DNA of 64,000 nucleotides from positions 62,001-126,000 of the forward strand of contig CAYRNY010000004.1 in NCBI GenBank assembly GCA_964425755.1. Direction: 5' to 3'. Positions within the stretch are counted from its first letter, which is position 1; every line of letters starts with the position of its first letter. Shown here one piece after another: positions 1 to 8,858 of the stretch. A program made the position numbers and the translations under genes. A model generated the notes under the pieces. That model saw only the letters and a program-made list of their open reading frames with translations, had not been told where the DNA came from and searched no databases. The stretch is from CAYRNY01 sp964425755. Lineage in GTDB: Bacteria > Chloroflexota > Anaerolineae > Aggregatilineales > Aggregatilineaceae.

Positions 1-731
1 GGGCGGGCAGCGGCCTGGGACGCGAAGCGGCGCTGCTGTTTGCCAGGGAAGGCGCACGGCTGGTGCTGAACGATGTCGCCGCGGAAGCGGTGGAACAGAC
101 GGCCCACGATGTCACGCAGGCAGGCGGCGAAGCGATCGCCGTCCCTGGCGACGTATCCAACGAGCAGGACGTAGAAAAGACGATCAAGGCCGGCGTTGAG
201 ACCTTTGGCAAGCTCGATACGTTGTACAACAACGCGGGCATCATGCCGGACGACGACGTGTCCGTGCTGACGATGGACCCCGACCTGTGGCGGCGCGTCC
301 TGGAGGTCAACACCCAGGGGGTCGCGCTCTGCTGCAAGTACGGGATTCCTGAGATCATCGCGGCAGGGGGCGGGGCGGTGGTCAACGTCGCGTCGTTTGT
401 CGCGCTGGTCGGCTGTTCCGTGCCCCAGGATGCCTACACGGCAAGCAAAGGCGCGGTGATCGCGCTGACACAATCGCTGGCGGTGCAGTTCGGCCCGAAG
501 GGAGTGCGCTCGAACGCGATCTGCCCTGGGCCGATCATCACGCCGCTGATGGAAACGCTCTTTGCGACCGAAGAGGCGAAGATGCTGCGCCTGAACCGGA
601 TTCCGATGGGGCGCTTCGGCCAGCCGCCGGACGTGGCATATGCGGCGCTGTTCCTGGCAAGCGACGAGGCATCCTGGATCAATGGGGCGAGCCTGGTGGT
701 TGACGGCGGGATCACGGTGAATTATTTCTAG
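1..731 (+). CDS. SDR-family NAD(P)-dependent oxidoreductase, 5' end cut by the window
   Basis: This is a short-chain dehydrogenase/reductase with a Rossmann fold, expected to oxidise or reduce a hydroxyl/keto group using NAD(P). The reading frame is open from base 3. Its first residues, AGSGLGREAALL, are the tail of the TGxxxGxG cofactor loop, so only the first few residues lie off the window. Further SDR signatures are the NNAG motif near base 230, a catalytic Tyr-Lys in YTASK near base 440, and the PG...TP segment after it. The C-terminus (GASLVVDGG) is typical of the classical FabG-like branch. Stop is TAG at 729-731. The substrate cannot be told from sequence. Its placement before a sugar transporter fits a polyol or sugar dehydrogenase, which is inference only. 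Confidence 0.9.
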   Translation, partial: AGSGLGREAALLFAREGARLVLNDVAAEAVEQTAHDVTQAGGEAIAVPGDVSNEQDVEKTIKAGVETFGKLDTLYNNAGIMPDDDVSVLTMDPDLWRRVLEVNTQGVALCCKYGIPEIIAAGGGAVVNVASFVALVGCSVPQDAYTASKGAVIALTQSLAVQFGPKGVRSNAICPGPIITPLMETLFATEEAKMLRLNRIPMGRFGQPPDVAYAALFLASDEASWINGASLVVDGGITVNYF

Positions 732-762
732 CACCGTTGCTGGCCGATTGGATGTGTTGAAT

Positions 763-790
763 CCAACAAAATTCGCGTTTACTTTGTTGG
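763..790. promoter_or_regulatory. Perfect inverted repeat CCAACAAA-N12-TTTGTTGG
   Basis: The arms are 8 bp, perfect, and separated by 12 bp, 32 bp after the SDR stop. No T-run follows the right arm closely enough to make this a good terminator. It could be an operator of the downstream transporter or a weak hairpin ending the SDR transcript. Confidence 0.4.
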
Positions 791-805
791 CGTTAAGGCA
801 TTTTT

Positions 806-826
806 TGACATACAATGAGTATGTCA
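806..826. promoter_or_regulatory. Perfect inverted repeat TGACATAC-N5-GTATGTCA, operator-like
   Basis: Two perfect 8-bp arms around a 5-bp centre give a 21-bp dyad, the usual size of an operator for a dimeric regulator. The left arm overlaps a TTGACA hexamer (805-810) that could be a -35 box, but I see no good -10 at the right distance. It lies about 320 bp before the sugar-binding protein gene. Confidence 0.45.
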
Positions 827-1149
827 GGGAACCATCGGCTCAGAAAACATACCATTCGGCTTGTCCGTCTGTCAGAGTCTGGTTGTGGTTGGTCGCAGCA
901 CGTGTTTGATTCTGCACTTGCACGACATGTGCTGTGTGGTCAATTGGCACCACGAACACGAAGACGAAAGGAGGTTTTGAGGCCGGACATTAAGCGATGT
1001 TAACCTAAGCTGATGGCTTTCGTGAACTATTTTTTCACTGCCTTTGGGCGAAATTTCACCTTCTATCAGCACACTCAACATCACGCTGTGGGAAATTTCG
1101 TCCAGCAGCAATCCGTAATCTGTTGTCACATTACAGTGAGGTGCAAAAA

Positions 1150-2478
1150 ATGAAGAAGCTCGTTATTTTGACCGTTGCTTTGGTATTGGTTGCCGCGTTG
1201 GCTGGCCCGGCGGTGGCCCAGGACGATGAGCAGATCACCATCGTCATGTCGCACGCCTTCGGCGACGAACGTCGCCAGGCATGGGTTCAGGATGTCGCCG
1301 ATGCGTTCATGGCCGAAAACCCGAACGTTGAGATCGAGTTGCGCGTGGCGTCCAGCTACCGTGATGCCTTGAACGGGGCCTTGCTGGCCGCCGAACAGGG
1401 CGACCCGCCGCACATCGTGCAGGTGTTTGAGGTCGGCACGCAGTTGGCGCTGGACAGCGGCATTTTCATCCCCGCGAGCTCAGTCGCATCTGAGGAGCAA
1501 CTTGCCACGCTCGAAGACGTCATCGATCCTGTGCTGGATTACTACACGCTAGCCGAGGATGTCTGGAGCCTGCCCTGGAACTCGTCCAGCGCGATCCTGT
1601 ACTACAACGTAGAGATGTTTGAGCAAGCCGGGATCGAAGAAGTCCCGCAGACCTACAGTGAAGTACTGGAAGTCTGCGATGTCCTGATGAACGCGGACCT
1701 GGGCCTGCAGGCCTGCATCGGTTGGCCGATGCACAGCTGGATGGTCGAGCAGTGGATGGCCGAGCAGGATGCGCTGTTGGCGAACAACGACAATGGCCGC
1801 AACGGGCGCGCGACCGAGACCTACCTCGACAGCGATGCCATGAAGAACATCTTCAACTGGTGGAAAGAACTCGCCGACCGGGGCTGGTACACCTACACCG
1901 GCCAGCTTGAGGACTGGAACGGCTCGGACGCGATCTTCACCGGGCAGCAGGTAGCGATGCACATCACCAGCACGGCGGACCTGCTGAACATCATCTCGGC
2001 GGGCGAAGAAGGCGGCTTTACCGCTGGCGCAGCGATGCTGCCGGTCCCCGATGAGCGTAACGGCGTCGTGATCGGTGGTGCGAGCGTCTGGCTCACCGGC
2101 GGTCATCCCCAGGAAGAGCTCGAAGCCGCGGTGGACTTCATCCTGTTCATGACCAACACGGAGAACATGGTGAGCTGGCACAAGACCACCGGCTACTACC
2201 CGATCCGCTACAGCTCGATCGAAGCGCTGGAAGAAGAAGGCTGGTTCGAAGAAGAGCCGCGCTTCTCGGTGGCATTCAACCAGTTGACGCAGACCAAAGA
2301 GAGCTACGCCACTGCTGGCGCGCTGCTTGGCACGTTCCTTGAAACGCGCACGATCATCGAGCAGGCTGCCCAGTCGGTGGTTGACGGCGGCGAATCGGTT
2401 GACGCTGCGCTAGCGAACGCGAAAGCACAGGCGGACCAGGCATTGGCGGACTACAACGAGCTGGTGCTGGAAGAGTAA
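1150..2478 (+). CDS. UgpB-like extracellular sugar-binding protein of an ABC transporter
   Basis: This is the solute-binding protein (442 aa, family 1) of a CUT1-type carbohydrate importer. ATG 1150 is preferred over an upstream TTG at 1123, because it gives a clean signal peptide (MKK, hydrophobic core, cleavage after AVA near residue 23) and follows a GTGAGGTG ribosome site. No lipobox cysteine is present. The stretch HIVQVFEVGT near residue 90 and the general pattern match UgpB, the sn-glycerol-3-phosphate/glycerophosphodiester binder, but related proteins bind oligosaccharides, so the ligand is uncertain. Two permease genes follow in the same direction, and a stem-loop lies between this gene and the first permease, which may favour high expression of the binding protein. 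Confidence 0.9.
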   Translation: MKKLVILTVALVLVAALAGPAVAQDDEQITIVMSHAFGDERRQAWVQDVADAFMAENPNVEIELRVASSYRDALNGALLAAEQGDPPHIVQVFEVGTQLALDSGIFIPASSVASEEQLATLEDVIDPVLDYYTLAEDVWSLPWNSSSAILYYNVEMFEQAGIEEVPQTYSEVLEVCDVLMNADLGLQACIGWPMHSWMVEQWMAEQDALLANNDNGRNGRATETYLDSDAMKNIFNWWKELADRGWYTYTGQLEDWNGSDAIFTGQQVAMHITSTADLLNIISAGEEGGFTAGAAMLPVPDERNGVVIGGASVWLTGGHPQEELEAAVDFILFMTNTENMVSWHKTTGYYPIRYSSIEALEEEGWFEEEPRFSVAFNQLTQTKESYATAGALLGTFLETRTIIEQAAQSVVDGGESVDAALANAKAQADQALADYNELVLEE

Positions 2479-2539
2479 GTAGCTCCTACCAGCACTGTAC
2501 GGTGTTGATTGTGAAGCAGCATAGCAGTTAAACTGATAG

Positions 2540-2571
2540 GAGTGGGGTGAGATTTGGCTCTCATCCCACTC
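2540..2571 (+). other. Intra-operon stem-loop after the binding-protein gene
   Basis: GAGTGGGGTGAGA (2540-2552) pairs with TCTCATCCCACTC (2559-2571) over 13 bp with one G-U, closing a 6-nt loop. Only a short CTTT follows. This is consistent with a leaky terminator or RNA-stabilising hairpin between binding protein and permease. It covers a GTG at 2547 that would otherwise be a candidate start for the permease. Confidence 0.6.
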
Positions 2572-2603
2572 TACGCCTTTATACCGTTGTGGAGGGGTAT
2601 ACT

Positions 2604-4340
2604 GTGCCTGACTTACATCCTATTCTGGCTGCTGACCTTGGCACGACGCTCGAGAAACTGTTCAACGCGCTGCGATCCGTCCCTGAGATCATCTACAATT
2701 TTTTCGAATACTTCACGAGCGTCCCCGCCGACCAGCTTGTGCCGTCACTGCTTGTCGGTGCGGCTGCTGGCGCGTTCTTGACAGCCCTGATCTACCTCAT
2801 TGCAAACCGGTGGCTGAAGTTCCCCGGCTTTTCCAGTCGCTCCACGCTCACAGGCTTTGCGGGCGTCGTCCTGGTGTATTCAGAGTTTAATCTTTGGGGT
2901 GCGATCGGTGCCGGTATTGTTACCTTCGTGGTCTACGTCTATGTCTACGAGGTGGAGCTGCTGGGGCTATTTTCACGCCAGACGCGCAGCATGATCTCTG
3001 ATAACGCCGAGCTTCGACGCGCCATGCTGTGGAGCCTCGTACGGGCAGTGATCCCCGCGCTGTTGCTTGGTTACCTGGCACTGTATAGCGGCAACTTGCT
3101 GACCGCGATCGGGCTGGGGCTGTTTGCGTTGCTGGTGGTCTCTTACGTGTACGCGGAAGACCTGCGCCAGTTCCTGACGCCGAAAACGTTCACCCGGCTG
3201 ATGAACCGTGATGCGCTAACCACGCTCGGCACCGGGGCTGTGGTTGGGGGTGTGATCGGTGGCTTGAGTTCGCAACTCTTGATGTACCCGACGCGCCACT
3301 GTAGCTATGACACGGCGGCGGCCACCCCATTCGAGCAGCAACTGGGGGTCGCGCTCACGATCCTGAGCGCCACCTTCCTGCTGTTCCCGGTCTGGACGTG
3401 GGTGCTGCGCCGTACCGGCAGGATCGCCCCCAGCACCGAGATCACAAGCGGCAACTTCCGGGGCTTTTTCGTCCCGTATCTATTGCTGATCCCGACCCTG
3501 ATCATCCTCGTCTTCTTCCTGTATTATCCCGCCGTCCAGGTTGTGGAGATGTCGCTGACACGGACGTTTCTGGGGCGCGGAAGCAGGTTTGCCTGCCTCT
3601 TCAATTATGAGCGGCTAAGCCAGGACCCGTTTTATGAAAGCAGCTTCATCACCAGCTTCCAGATCACGCTGGCGATCATCGTTATCGGGATGGCGGTTTC
3701 GCTGGGGATCGCGGTGCTGGCCAGCCAGAAGATTCGCGGGGCGAGTATCTACCGCACGTGGCTGATCTGGCCCTACGCAGTCTCGCCAGTCGTGGCCGGG
3801 GTGATCTTCCAGGTGATGTTCCACCCGCAGGTCGGCCCGGTCAACTGGATCTTGAACGAGTTGTTCGGCATCCGGCCACAGTGGTTCCGCGAGGTGTACC
3901 TCGCGCCCTGGGTGGTGATTCTGGCAGCGGTCTGGAATTCGCTGGGGTTCAACGTGTTGTTTTACGTCGCCGGGCTGCAAAACATCCCCAGCGACTTGCT
4001 GGAGGCCGCGGCGATCGACGGGGCCAACCGGTTCCAGCGGTTCATGCGTATCACGTTCCCGCTGCTGTCGCCGTTTACTTTCTTCCTGCTGGTTACCAAT
4101 GTGACGTACTCGTTCTTCGGCATCTTTGGTGCGATCGACACGCTGACCCAGGGCGGCCCCTGGCGGCAAGGGCACGGGGCAACCAATGTGTTGATCTACA
4201 ACCTGTACCAGGATGCCTTTGAGCGCCAGTACAAGATCGGCCTGGCTGCTTCACAGTCGCTGATTCTGTTCTTGCTCGTCGCGGGATTGACAATTCTGCA
4301 GTTCCGTTACGTTGAGCGTCGTGTAACATACGGGGGCTAA
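2604..4340 (+). CDS. UgpA/MalF-like sugar ABC permease with a 285-residue N-terminal membrane extension
   Basis: This is one of the two membrane subunits of the sugar importer. GTG 2604 is chosen because GGAGGGG lies 6 nt upstream; an in-frame GTG at 2547 is buried in a stem-loop. The C-terminal half (about residues 285-578) is a normal MalF/UgpA permease with six helices and the EAA loop near 467-486 (EAAAIDGANRFQRFM), which docks on the ATPase. The first 285 residues are extra: hydrophobic segments near 46-66, 80-112, 145-190, 205-225 and 245-268, with one Cys in an outside loop near 233. UgpA homologues are about 290-320 aa, so the protein is almost twice the usual size. The next permease starts 2 nt after its stop. 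No ATPase gene is nearby. Confidence 0.88.
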   Translation: MPDLHPILAADLGTTLEKLFNALRSVPEIIYNFFEYFTSVPADQLVPSLLVGAAAGAFLTALIYLIANRWLKFPGFSSRSTLTGFAGVVLVYSEFNLWGAIGAGIVTFVVYVYVYEVELLGLFSRQTRSMISDNAELRRAMLWSLVRAVIPALLLGYLALYSGNLLTAIGLGLFALLVVSYVYAEDLRQFLTPKTFTRLMNRDALTTLGTGAVVGGVIGGLSSQLLMYPTRHCSYDTAAATPFEQQLGVALTILSATFLLFPVWTWVLRRTGRIAPSTEITSGNFRGFFVPYLLLIPTLIILVFFLYYPAVQVVEMSLTRTFLGRGSRFACLFNYERLSQDPFYESSFITSFQITLAIIVIGMAVSLGIAVLASQKIRGASIYRTWLIWPYAVSPVVAGVIFQVMFHPQVGPVNWILNELFGIRPQWFREVYLAPWVVILAAVWNSLGFNVLFYVAGLQNIPSDLLEAAAIDGANRFQRFMRITFPLLSPFTFFLLVTNVTYSFFGIFGAIDTLTQGGPWRQGHGATNVLIYNLYQDAFERQYKIGLAASQSLILFLLVAGLTILQFRYVERRVTYGG

Positions 4341-4342
4341 CA

Positions 4343-5221
4343 ATGGACGCACAACATGGCACGTTGTCTAAGGAAACGGTAACGACGCACGCGCACGTTG
4401 GCGGAGCACCCACCAAGACGCAGTGGAAAATCCACCTTGCGTTGATCGCGGTATGTATATTGGTTTCGCTGCCGGCGTTTTATGCGGTGCTGGTGTCGAC
4501 CATGACACGCGATCAGGCGTTCCAGTACCCACCGCGCCTGGTTCCAGGGACGGACTTTTTCGACAACGTCAATACGCTGTGGGATCAGGGCTTCGGGCGT
4601 ATGTTCGTCAACACCTCGATCGCGGCGGCGGTGGTGGTCGTCGGCAAGACCGTCACGTCGATGCTGGCAGGGCTGGCGTTCGTTTACTTCCGCTTTCCGT
4701 TCAAGTGGTTCCTGTTTTTCTTCGTGCTGCTCACGCTGCTGATGCCGACCGAGATCATCATCGTGCCGCTGTTCCGGCTGATGGCCGAACTGGAATGGGG
4801 CGACACCAAATACGCACTGACTGTGCCATTCCTCGCCAGCGCGACCGGCGCGTTTCTGTTCCGCCAGCACTTCAGCAACATCCCGCGCGAGTTGGCTGAG
4901 GCGGCCCAGATCGACGGCGCGTCGCCGGTGCGGTTCATGTTCACTGTGCTGGTCCCGATGTCCTGGAACGTGATCGGCGCGATGGCGGTGATCCAGTTCA
5001 TCTATATGTGGAACCAGTACTTGTGGCCGGTGATCATCATCAAAGACCCCGGCGAGCAGTTGATCCAGGTCGGTGTCGTTAACGCGTTTGCTGTGGGCGC
5101 GCAGACAGACTACGGCATCGTGATGGCCGGGGCGGTGATCGCGTCCTTGCCGCCGCTGCTGGTCTTCGTCTTGCTACAGCGGCAGTTCATGAGTGGTTTT
5201 GCGCTCACGCGCGACAAATGA
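4343..5221 (+). CDS. UgpE/MalG-like sugar ABC permease
   Basis: This is the second membrane subunit (292 aa, usual size) of the importer that begins at 1150. It has six predicted helices and the EAA docking loop in the second half (ELAEAAQIDGASPVRFMF). It starts 2 nt after the upstream permease stop, so translation is probably coupled. A hydrophilic N-terminus of about 30 residues comes before the first helix near residue 35. The transporter lacks its own nucleotide-binding subunit, and MsmX/UgpC-type ATPases shared between CUT1 systems are the established explanation. Confidence 0.92.
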   Translation: MDAQHGTLSKETVTTHAHVGGAPTKTQWKIHLALIAVCILVSLPAFYAVLVSTMTRDQAFQYPPRLVPGTDFFDNVNTLWDQGFGRMFVNTSIAAAVVVVGKTVTSMLAGLAFVYFRFPFKWFLFFFVLLTLLMPTEIIIVPLFRLMAELEWGDTKYALTVPFLASATGAFLFRQHFSNIPRELAEAAQIDGASPVRFMFTVLVPMSWNVIGAMAVIQFIYMWNQYLWPVIIIKDPGEQLIQVGVVNAFAVGAQTDYGIVMAGAVIASLPPLLVFVLLQRQFMSGFALTRDK

Positions 5222-5296
5222 CGCCGTGTCATCAAGCTGCCGTGACAGACAGGGGACGGATGTGATCCAGTCCGCGTGTGCGGCGCGAGCGTGACG

Positions 5297-5376
5297 CGGG
5301 CCTGGCCGCGTGAGAGTGGGCGAGCCGGACTCCAGTAGCGACCGGCTCGCCCGCTCACGCACACGGGCCTGGCCGC
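5297..5376. terminator. Large GC-rich hairpin between convergent operons
   Basis: GGGCGAGCCGG (5318-5328) is complementary to CCGGCTCGCCC (5342-5352), and the stem extends outward through GTGAG/CTCAC with small interruptions. Two copies of CGGGCCTGGCCGC (5297-5309 and 5364-5376) flank it. No U-run follows on either strand. It sits between the stops of the convergent sugar-permease and LivF genes, so it probably acts as a bidirectional terminator or transcript-end barrier. Confidence 0.5.
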
Positions 5377-5381
5377 ACGGC

Positions 5382-6085
<704 letters not shown>

Positions 6086-6086
<1 letters not shown>

Positions 6087-6859
6087 TAGAGTTCCTCCAC
6101 TTGTTCGCCAAGATAGGCTTCGATGACGCGCGGGTCGTTCTGGATTTGCTCCGGCGTGCCTTCCGCGATAGTGGCTCCAAAGTCCAACACCTTGATGTGC
6201 TCGCAGATGCTCATGACCAGCCGCATCTGGTGTTCGATCAACCAGATCGTGAGCTTGAACTCGTCGCGAATCCAGTGGATGAAGTCCATCAACGCGCCGA
6301 TTTCCTGCGGATTCATGCCCGCTGCCGGTTCGTCCAGCAGCAGCAGCTTGGGACGCGCCGCCATCGCCCGCACGATCTCCACGCGGCGCTGCTGCCCGTA
6401 AGGCAGACTCGCGGCGGGAGCATCCGCGAATTGTTCCAGGTTGAACAGGCGTAACAGCTCCATCGCGTGCTCTTCGATCGCGCGTTCCTGCTGGCGATAG
6501 CGCGGCAGGCGCAGGAACGCCTCGCCCAACGTGTAGGTGATCTGCCCGTGATGCGCCACTTTGACGTTGTCCAGGACCGACATCTGGTTCCACAGGCGGA
6601 TCGTCTGGAACGTGCGCGCGATCCCCAGGCCGTTGATCGCATGCGGGGGTTTGCCCACAAGTTCGGTGTCCATGAACCGGATCGAGCCTTCGCTGGCGCG
6701 ATAGGCCCCGGTGACGAGGTTGAAGATGGTGGTTTTGCCGGCACCGTTAGGGCCGATCAAGCCCAGCAGCTCGCCTTCTTTGATTTGCAGGTTGAAGTTG
6801 TCAACCGCTTTGAGGCCGCCGAAATAGTGCGAAAGGTGCTCAATCTGCAGCAGAGTCAT
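6086..6859 (-). CDS. livG: LivG-type ABC transporter ATPase
   Basis: This is the first ATPase subunit (257 aa) of the liv-type importer. Visible motifs are Walker A GPNGAGKTT, a signature of the form LPYGQQRRVEI, Walker B LLLLDEPAAGMNP, and the switch His in LIEHQM. The signature lacks the usual SGG and instead has PYG, which is normal for LivG. ATG 6859 is preferred over one at 6886 because it has AGGAGG about 7 nt upstream and gives the canonical length. It overlaps the 3' end of livM by 20 nt. Confidence 0.95.
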
Positions 6860-8852
6860 CGGAAGCCTCCTCTTCAGCTTGCGCAAACCCGCCGAGGTGC
6901 AAATTGATCTCGCGGAAACCGAACAGCCCCTGCGGGCGGTACAGCATCAGCAGGATCAAGATCAGCGGGATGACAACCCATTTCAGCACGGCCAGCGGGC
7001 GCAACGCTTCGACCAGGATCGTGAACAACACGGCGGCGATGATCGAGCCGCTGATGCTGCCCATGCCGCCCAGGTATACCATCACGAGCGCTTCGGTCGA
7101 TTTAAAGATGCCGAACACGGCGGGATTCACATACGCCAGCACATGCGCGAACAGCCCGCCCGCTGCCCCCGCGATAAACGACGACACCAGAAACGCGACC
7201 AGTTTCACGCGTTTGGTGTTGATGCCCATCAACTCGGCGGCGATCTCGTCTTCGCGGATGGCGATGATCCCCTTACCAAACGTGGACGTGACGAGGTTGT
7301 AGATCGCGATGATCGACAGCGCGGTCATGACAAAAATCCAGGGCAGGTTCGTCCACAAGGGCACACCGTTCAGCCCACGCGGGCCGCCGACGGCCTCGAT
7401 ATTGTTGATCACGCCGGTCACGATGAAGTTGACCGCCAGCGTGACGATCGCCAGGTAGTCACCGCGCGTACGGAATGAGGGGAACGCCACGAGCAACCCG
7501 GCGACCGCTGCCGCCACACCGCCCGCGATCAGCGCGATCAAAAAGCCGATCGTCAGCCCGATCCCCGGCACGTTCAGCACCGCGTCGCCAAACACGCTCT
7601 CGTCAATGAACAGCCACATCGTCAGGACCGCCGAAACATACGCGCCCACCGCCATAAACCCGGCGTGGCCGACGGAGAACTCGCCCATATACCCGTTGAC
7701 GAGGTTGAGACTGGCGGCGAGCATGATATTCACGCCCATGTAGATCAACACCAGCTCGCGGTAATCGTTCAGCCCGCCCCAGATGGTCGCAGCCCAGTAG
7801 AGCGCCACAAGCTGGAGCGTGATGCCGCCCCAGAAGGGCAACCATAGCAACACGCGGTTGCTCAGGCTTTTGAGCAGCAGCGCGACCACGATGATGGGGA
7901 TCACATACACCAGCAGGTCGTAGACGACGACATCGAACAGGACATCGAAAAAGCCCGGGTTGCGCGGGTCCTGGGTCGTGAAGGCATGTGCGAAATCCGT
8001 CAGCAGCTCGCTCAGCGCATCCCAGGACCGGCGCAGTGGTTCGTCGGTCGGATCGGTGGGCGCGGGGAAAAACGGCGCGAGGATGCCGCTGAAGTCCAGG
8101 TCGGAGAACGGCTCAAGCAGCTTGGTCGCGCCGAACAGCACCGGCGGGCGCCCGCGCCGAAACTCCAGCAGCCGCGCGAGTGCGGCGCCGCTGCGCTGTT
8201 CCAGTTCCGCTGCCGCGACCAAACCAAGCAAAAACGCGAGCATCGGCGTGCCGACCAGCACGCGTTTAAGCTGCGCGCGCAGCCAGCCGATCACCGCGCG
8301 CACCCAGTCCCACACCATGCCCAGGAGCGTGCCCGGCCAGCGCCACCACTGCGTGGCCCTGCGCGGCGCGGGGACGTCAAACGGCACAGCGCGGGGAACC
8401 GGATTCGTCGCCGGGCGCGGCAGGAAATACTGTACGATCAGGCCGAGTGCTGCGAACAATGCTACATAGAACCCTGACCGGGTGAAGTTAGCCGCGCCCA
8501 ACTGGTCGGCGCGGTTCTCAAAGAAGAACGCGCCGTAATAGTAGGCGATCGCCATCACCCCCAGGGCCAAGACCAGGCCAGCGGTGCGGCCTTTGGTGCG
8601 GCTGTTCAGCAAGCCACTGAGCGCGCTGACACCTGCGCCCCCGGCTGCCACCGGCAGCACTACCAGAAACATATGCGAGATGCGGATGGGAAAATCCAGG
8701 TCATTTTCAGTGTCTGCTGCGATGCGATAGCCGCTGACGCTGCCGCCCGCTTCGAGTTCAAACCAGGGCATGAAGAAAAATGCGCCGAGCATCACCAGCG
8801 CGCAGACCAGCGTCAGGACCTCGCCCGGCAAAAATGAACGTCGCGTGGACAT
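6840..8852 (-). CDS. livM: LivM-type permease with a ~360-residue N-terminal membrane extension
   Basis: This is a membrane subunit of the branched-chain amino acid/urea-type ABC importer. The family core starts near residue 365 (LNLVNGYMGEFSVGHAGFMAVGAY at about 382-405) and runs to the end, with typical loops such as FRTRGDYLAIVTLA. In front lie about 360 extra residues with several hydrophobic segments (about 10-30, 58-80, 90-110, 125-145, 200-215, 310-330), a Pro/Arg-rich cytoplasmic-looking stretch (145-175), and a soluble segment near 225-300. At 670 aa it is about twice the normal LivM length. The start is 6 nt behind livH, leaving no room for a separate gene, so the fusion is real. 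The C-terminal tail is acidic. Confidence 0.9.
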   Translation of the reverse strand: MSTRRSFLPGEVLTLVCALVMLGAFFFMPWFELEAGGSVSGYRIAADTENDLDFPIRISHMFLVVLPVAAGGAGVSALSGLLNSRTKGRTAGLVLALGVMAIAYYYGAFFFENRADQLGAANFTRSGFYVALFAALGLIVQYFLPRPATNPVPRAVPFDVPAPRRATQWWRWPGTLLGMVWDWVRAVIGWLRAQLKRVLVGTPMLAFLLGLVAAAELEQRSGAALARLLEFRRGRPPVLFGATKLLEPFSDLDFSGILAPFFPAPTDPTDEPLRRSWDALSELLTDFAHAFTTQDPRNPGFFDVLFDVVVYDLLVYVIPIIVVALLLKSLSNRVLLWLPFWGGITLQLVALYWAATIWGGLNDYRELVLIYMGVNIMLAASLNLVNGYMGEFSVGHAGFMAVGAYVSAVLTMWLFIDESVFGDAVLNVPGIGLTIGFLIALIAGGVAAAVAGLLVAFPSFRTRGDYLAIVTLAVNFIVTGVINNIEAVGGPRGLNGVPLWTNLPWIFVMTALSIIAIYNLVTSTFGKGIIAIREDEIAAELMGINTKRVKLVAFLVSSFIAGAAGGLFAHVLAYVNPAVFGIFKSTEALVMVYLGGMGSISGSIIAAVLFTILVEALRPLAVLKWVVIPLILILLMLYRPQGLFGFREINLHLGGFAQAEEEASDDSAAD

Positions 8853-8858
8853 GGCCCT

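Larger units (their letters stand above)
732..1149. other. 418-bp intergenic leader before the sugar-binding protein
   Basis: No convincing gene lies here. The stretch holds two perfect inverted repeats (763-790 and 806-826) and a strong Shine-Dalgarno-like run (AAAGGAGG near 965-972) that is not followed by a usable start: the nearest ATG, at about 998, opens only a three-codon frame. Short open frames on both strands lack homology-like features. The region probably holds the promoter and operators of the downstream transporter, with a long untranslated leader. Confidence 0.5.

Noticed and set aside
942..951. AATTGGCACC, also at 11151-11160, and TTGGCAC near 11260, as sigma-54 -24 elements
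   Set aside because: No matching -12 element (TTGC) lies 5 bp downstream in any of the three places.
2547..2603. GTG 2547 as start of the first sugar permease
   Set aside because: It lies in a 13-bp stem-loop; GTG 2604 in the same frame has GGAGGGG at the right distance.
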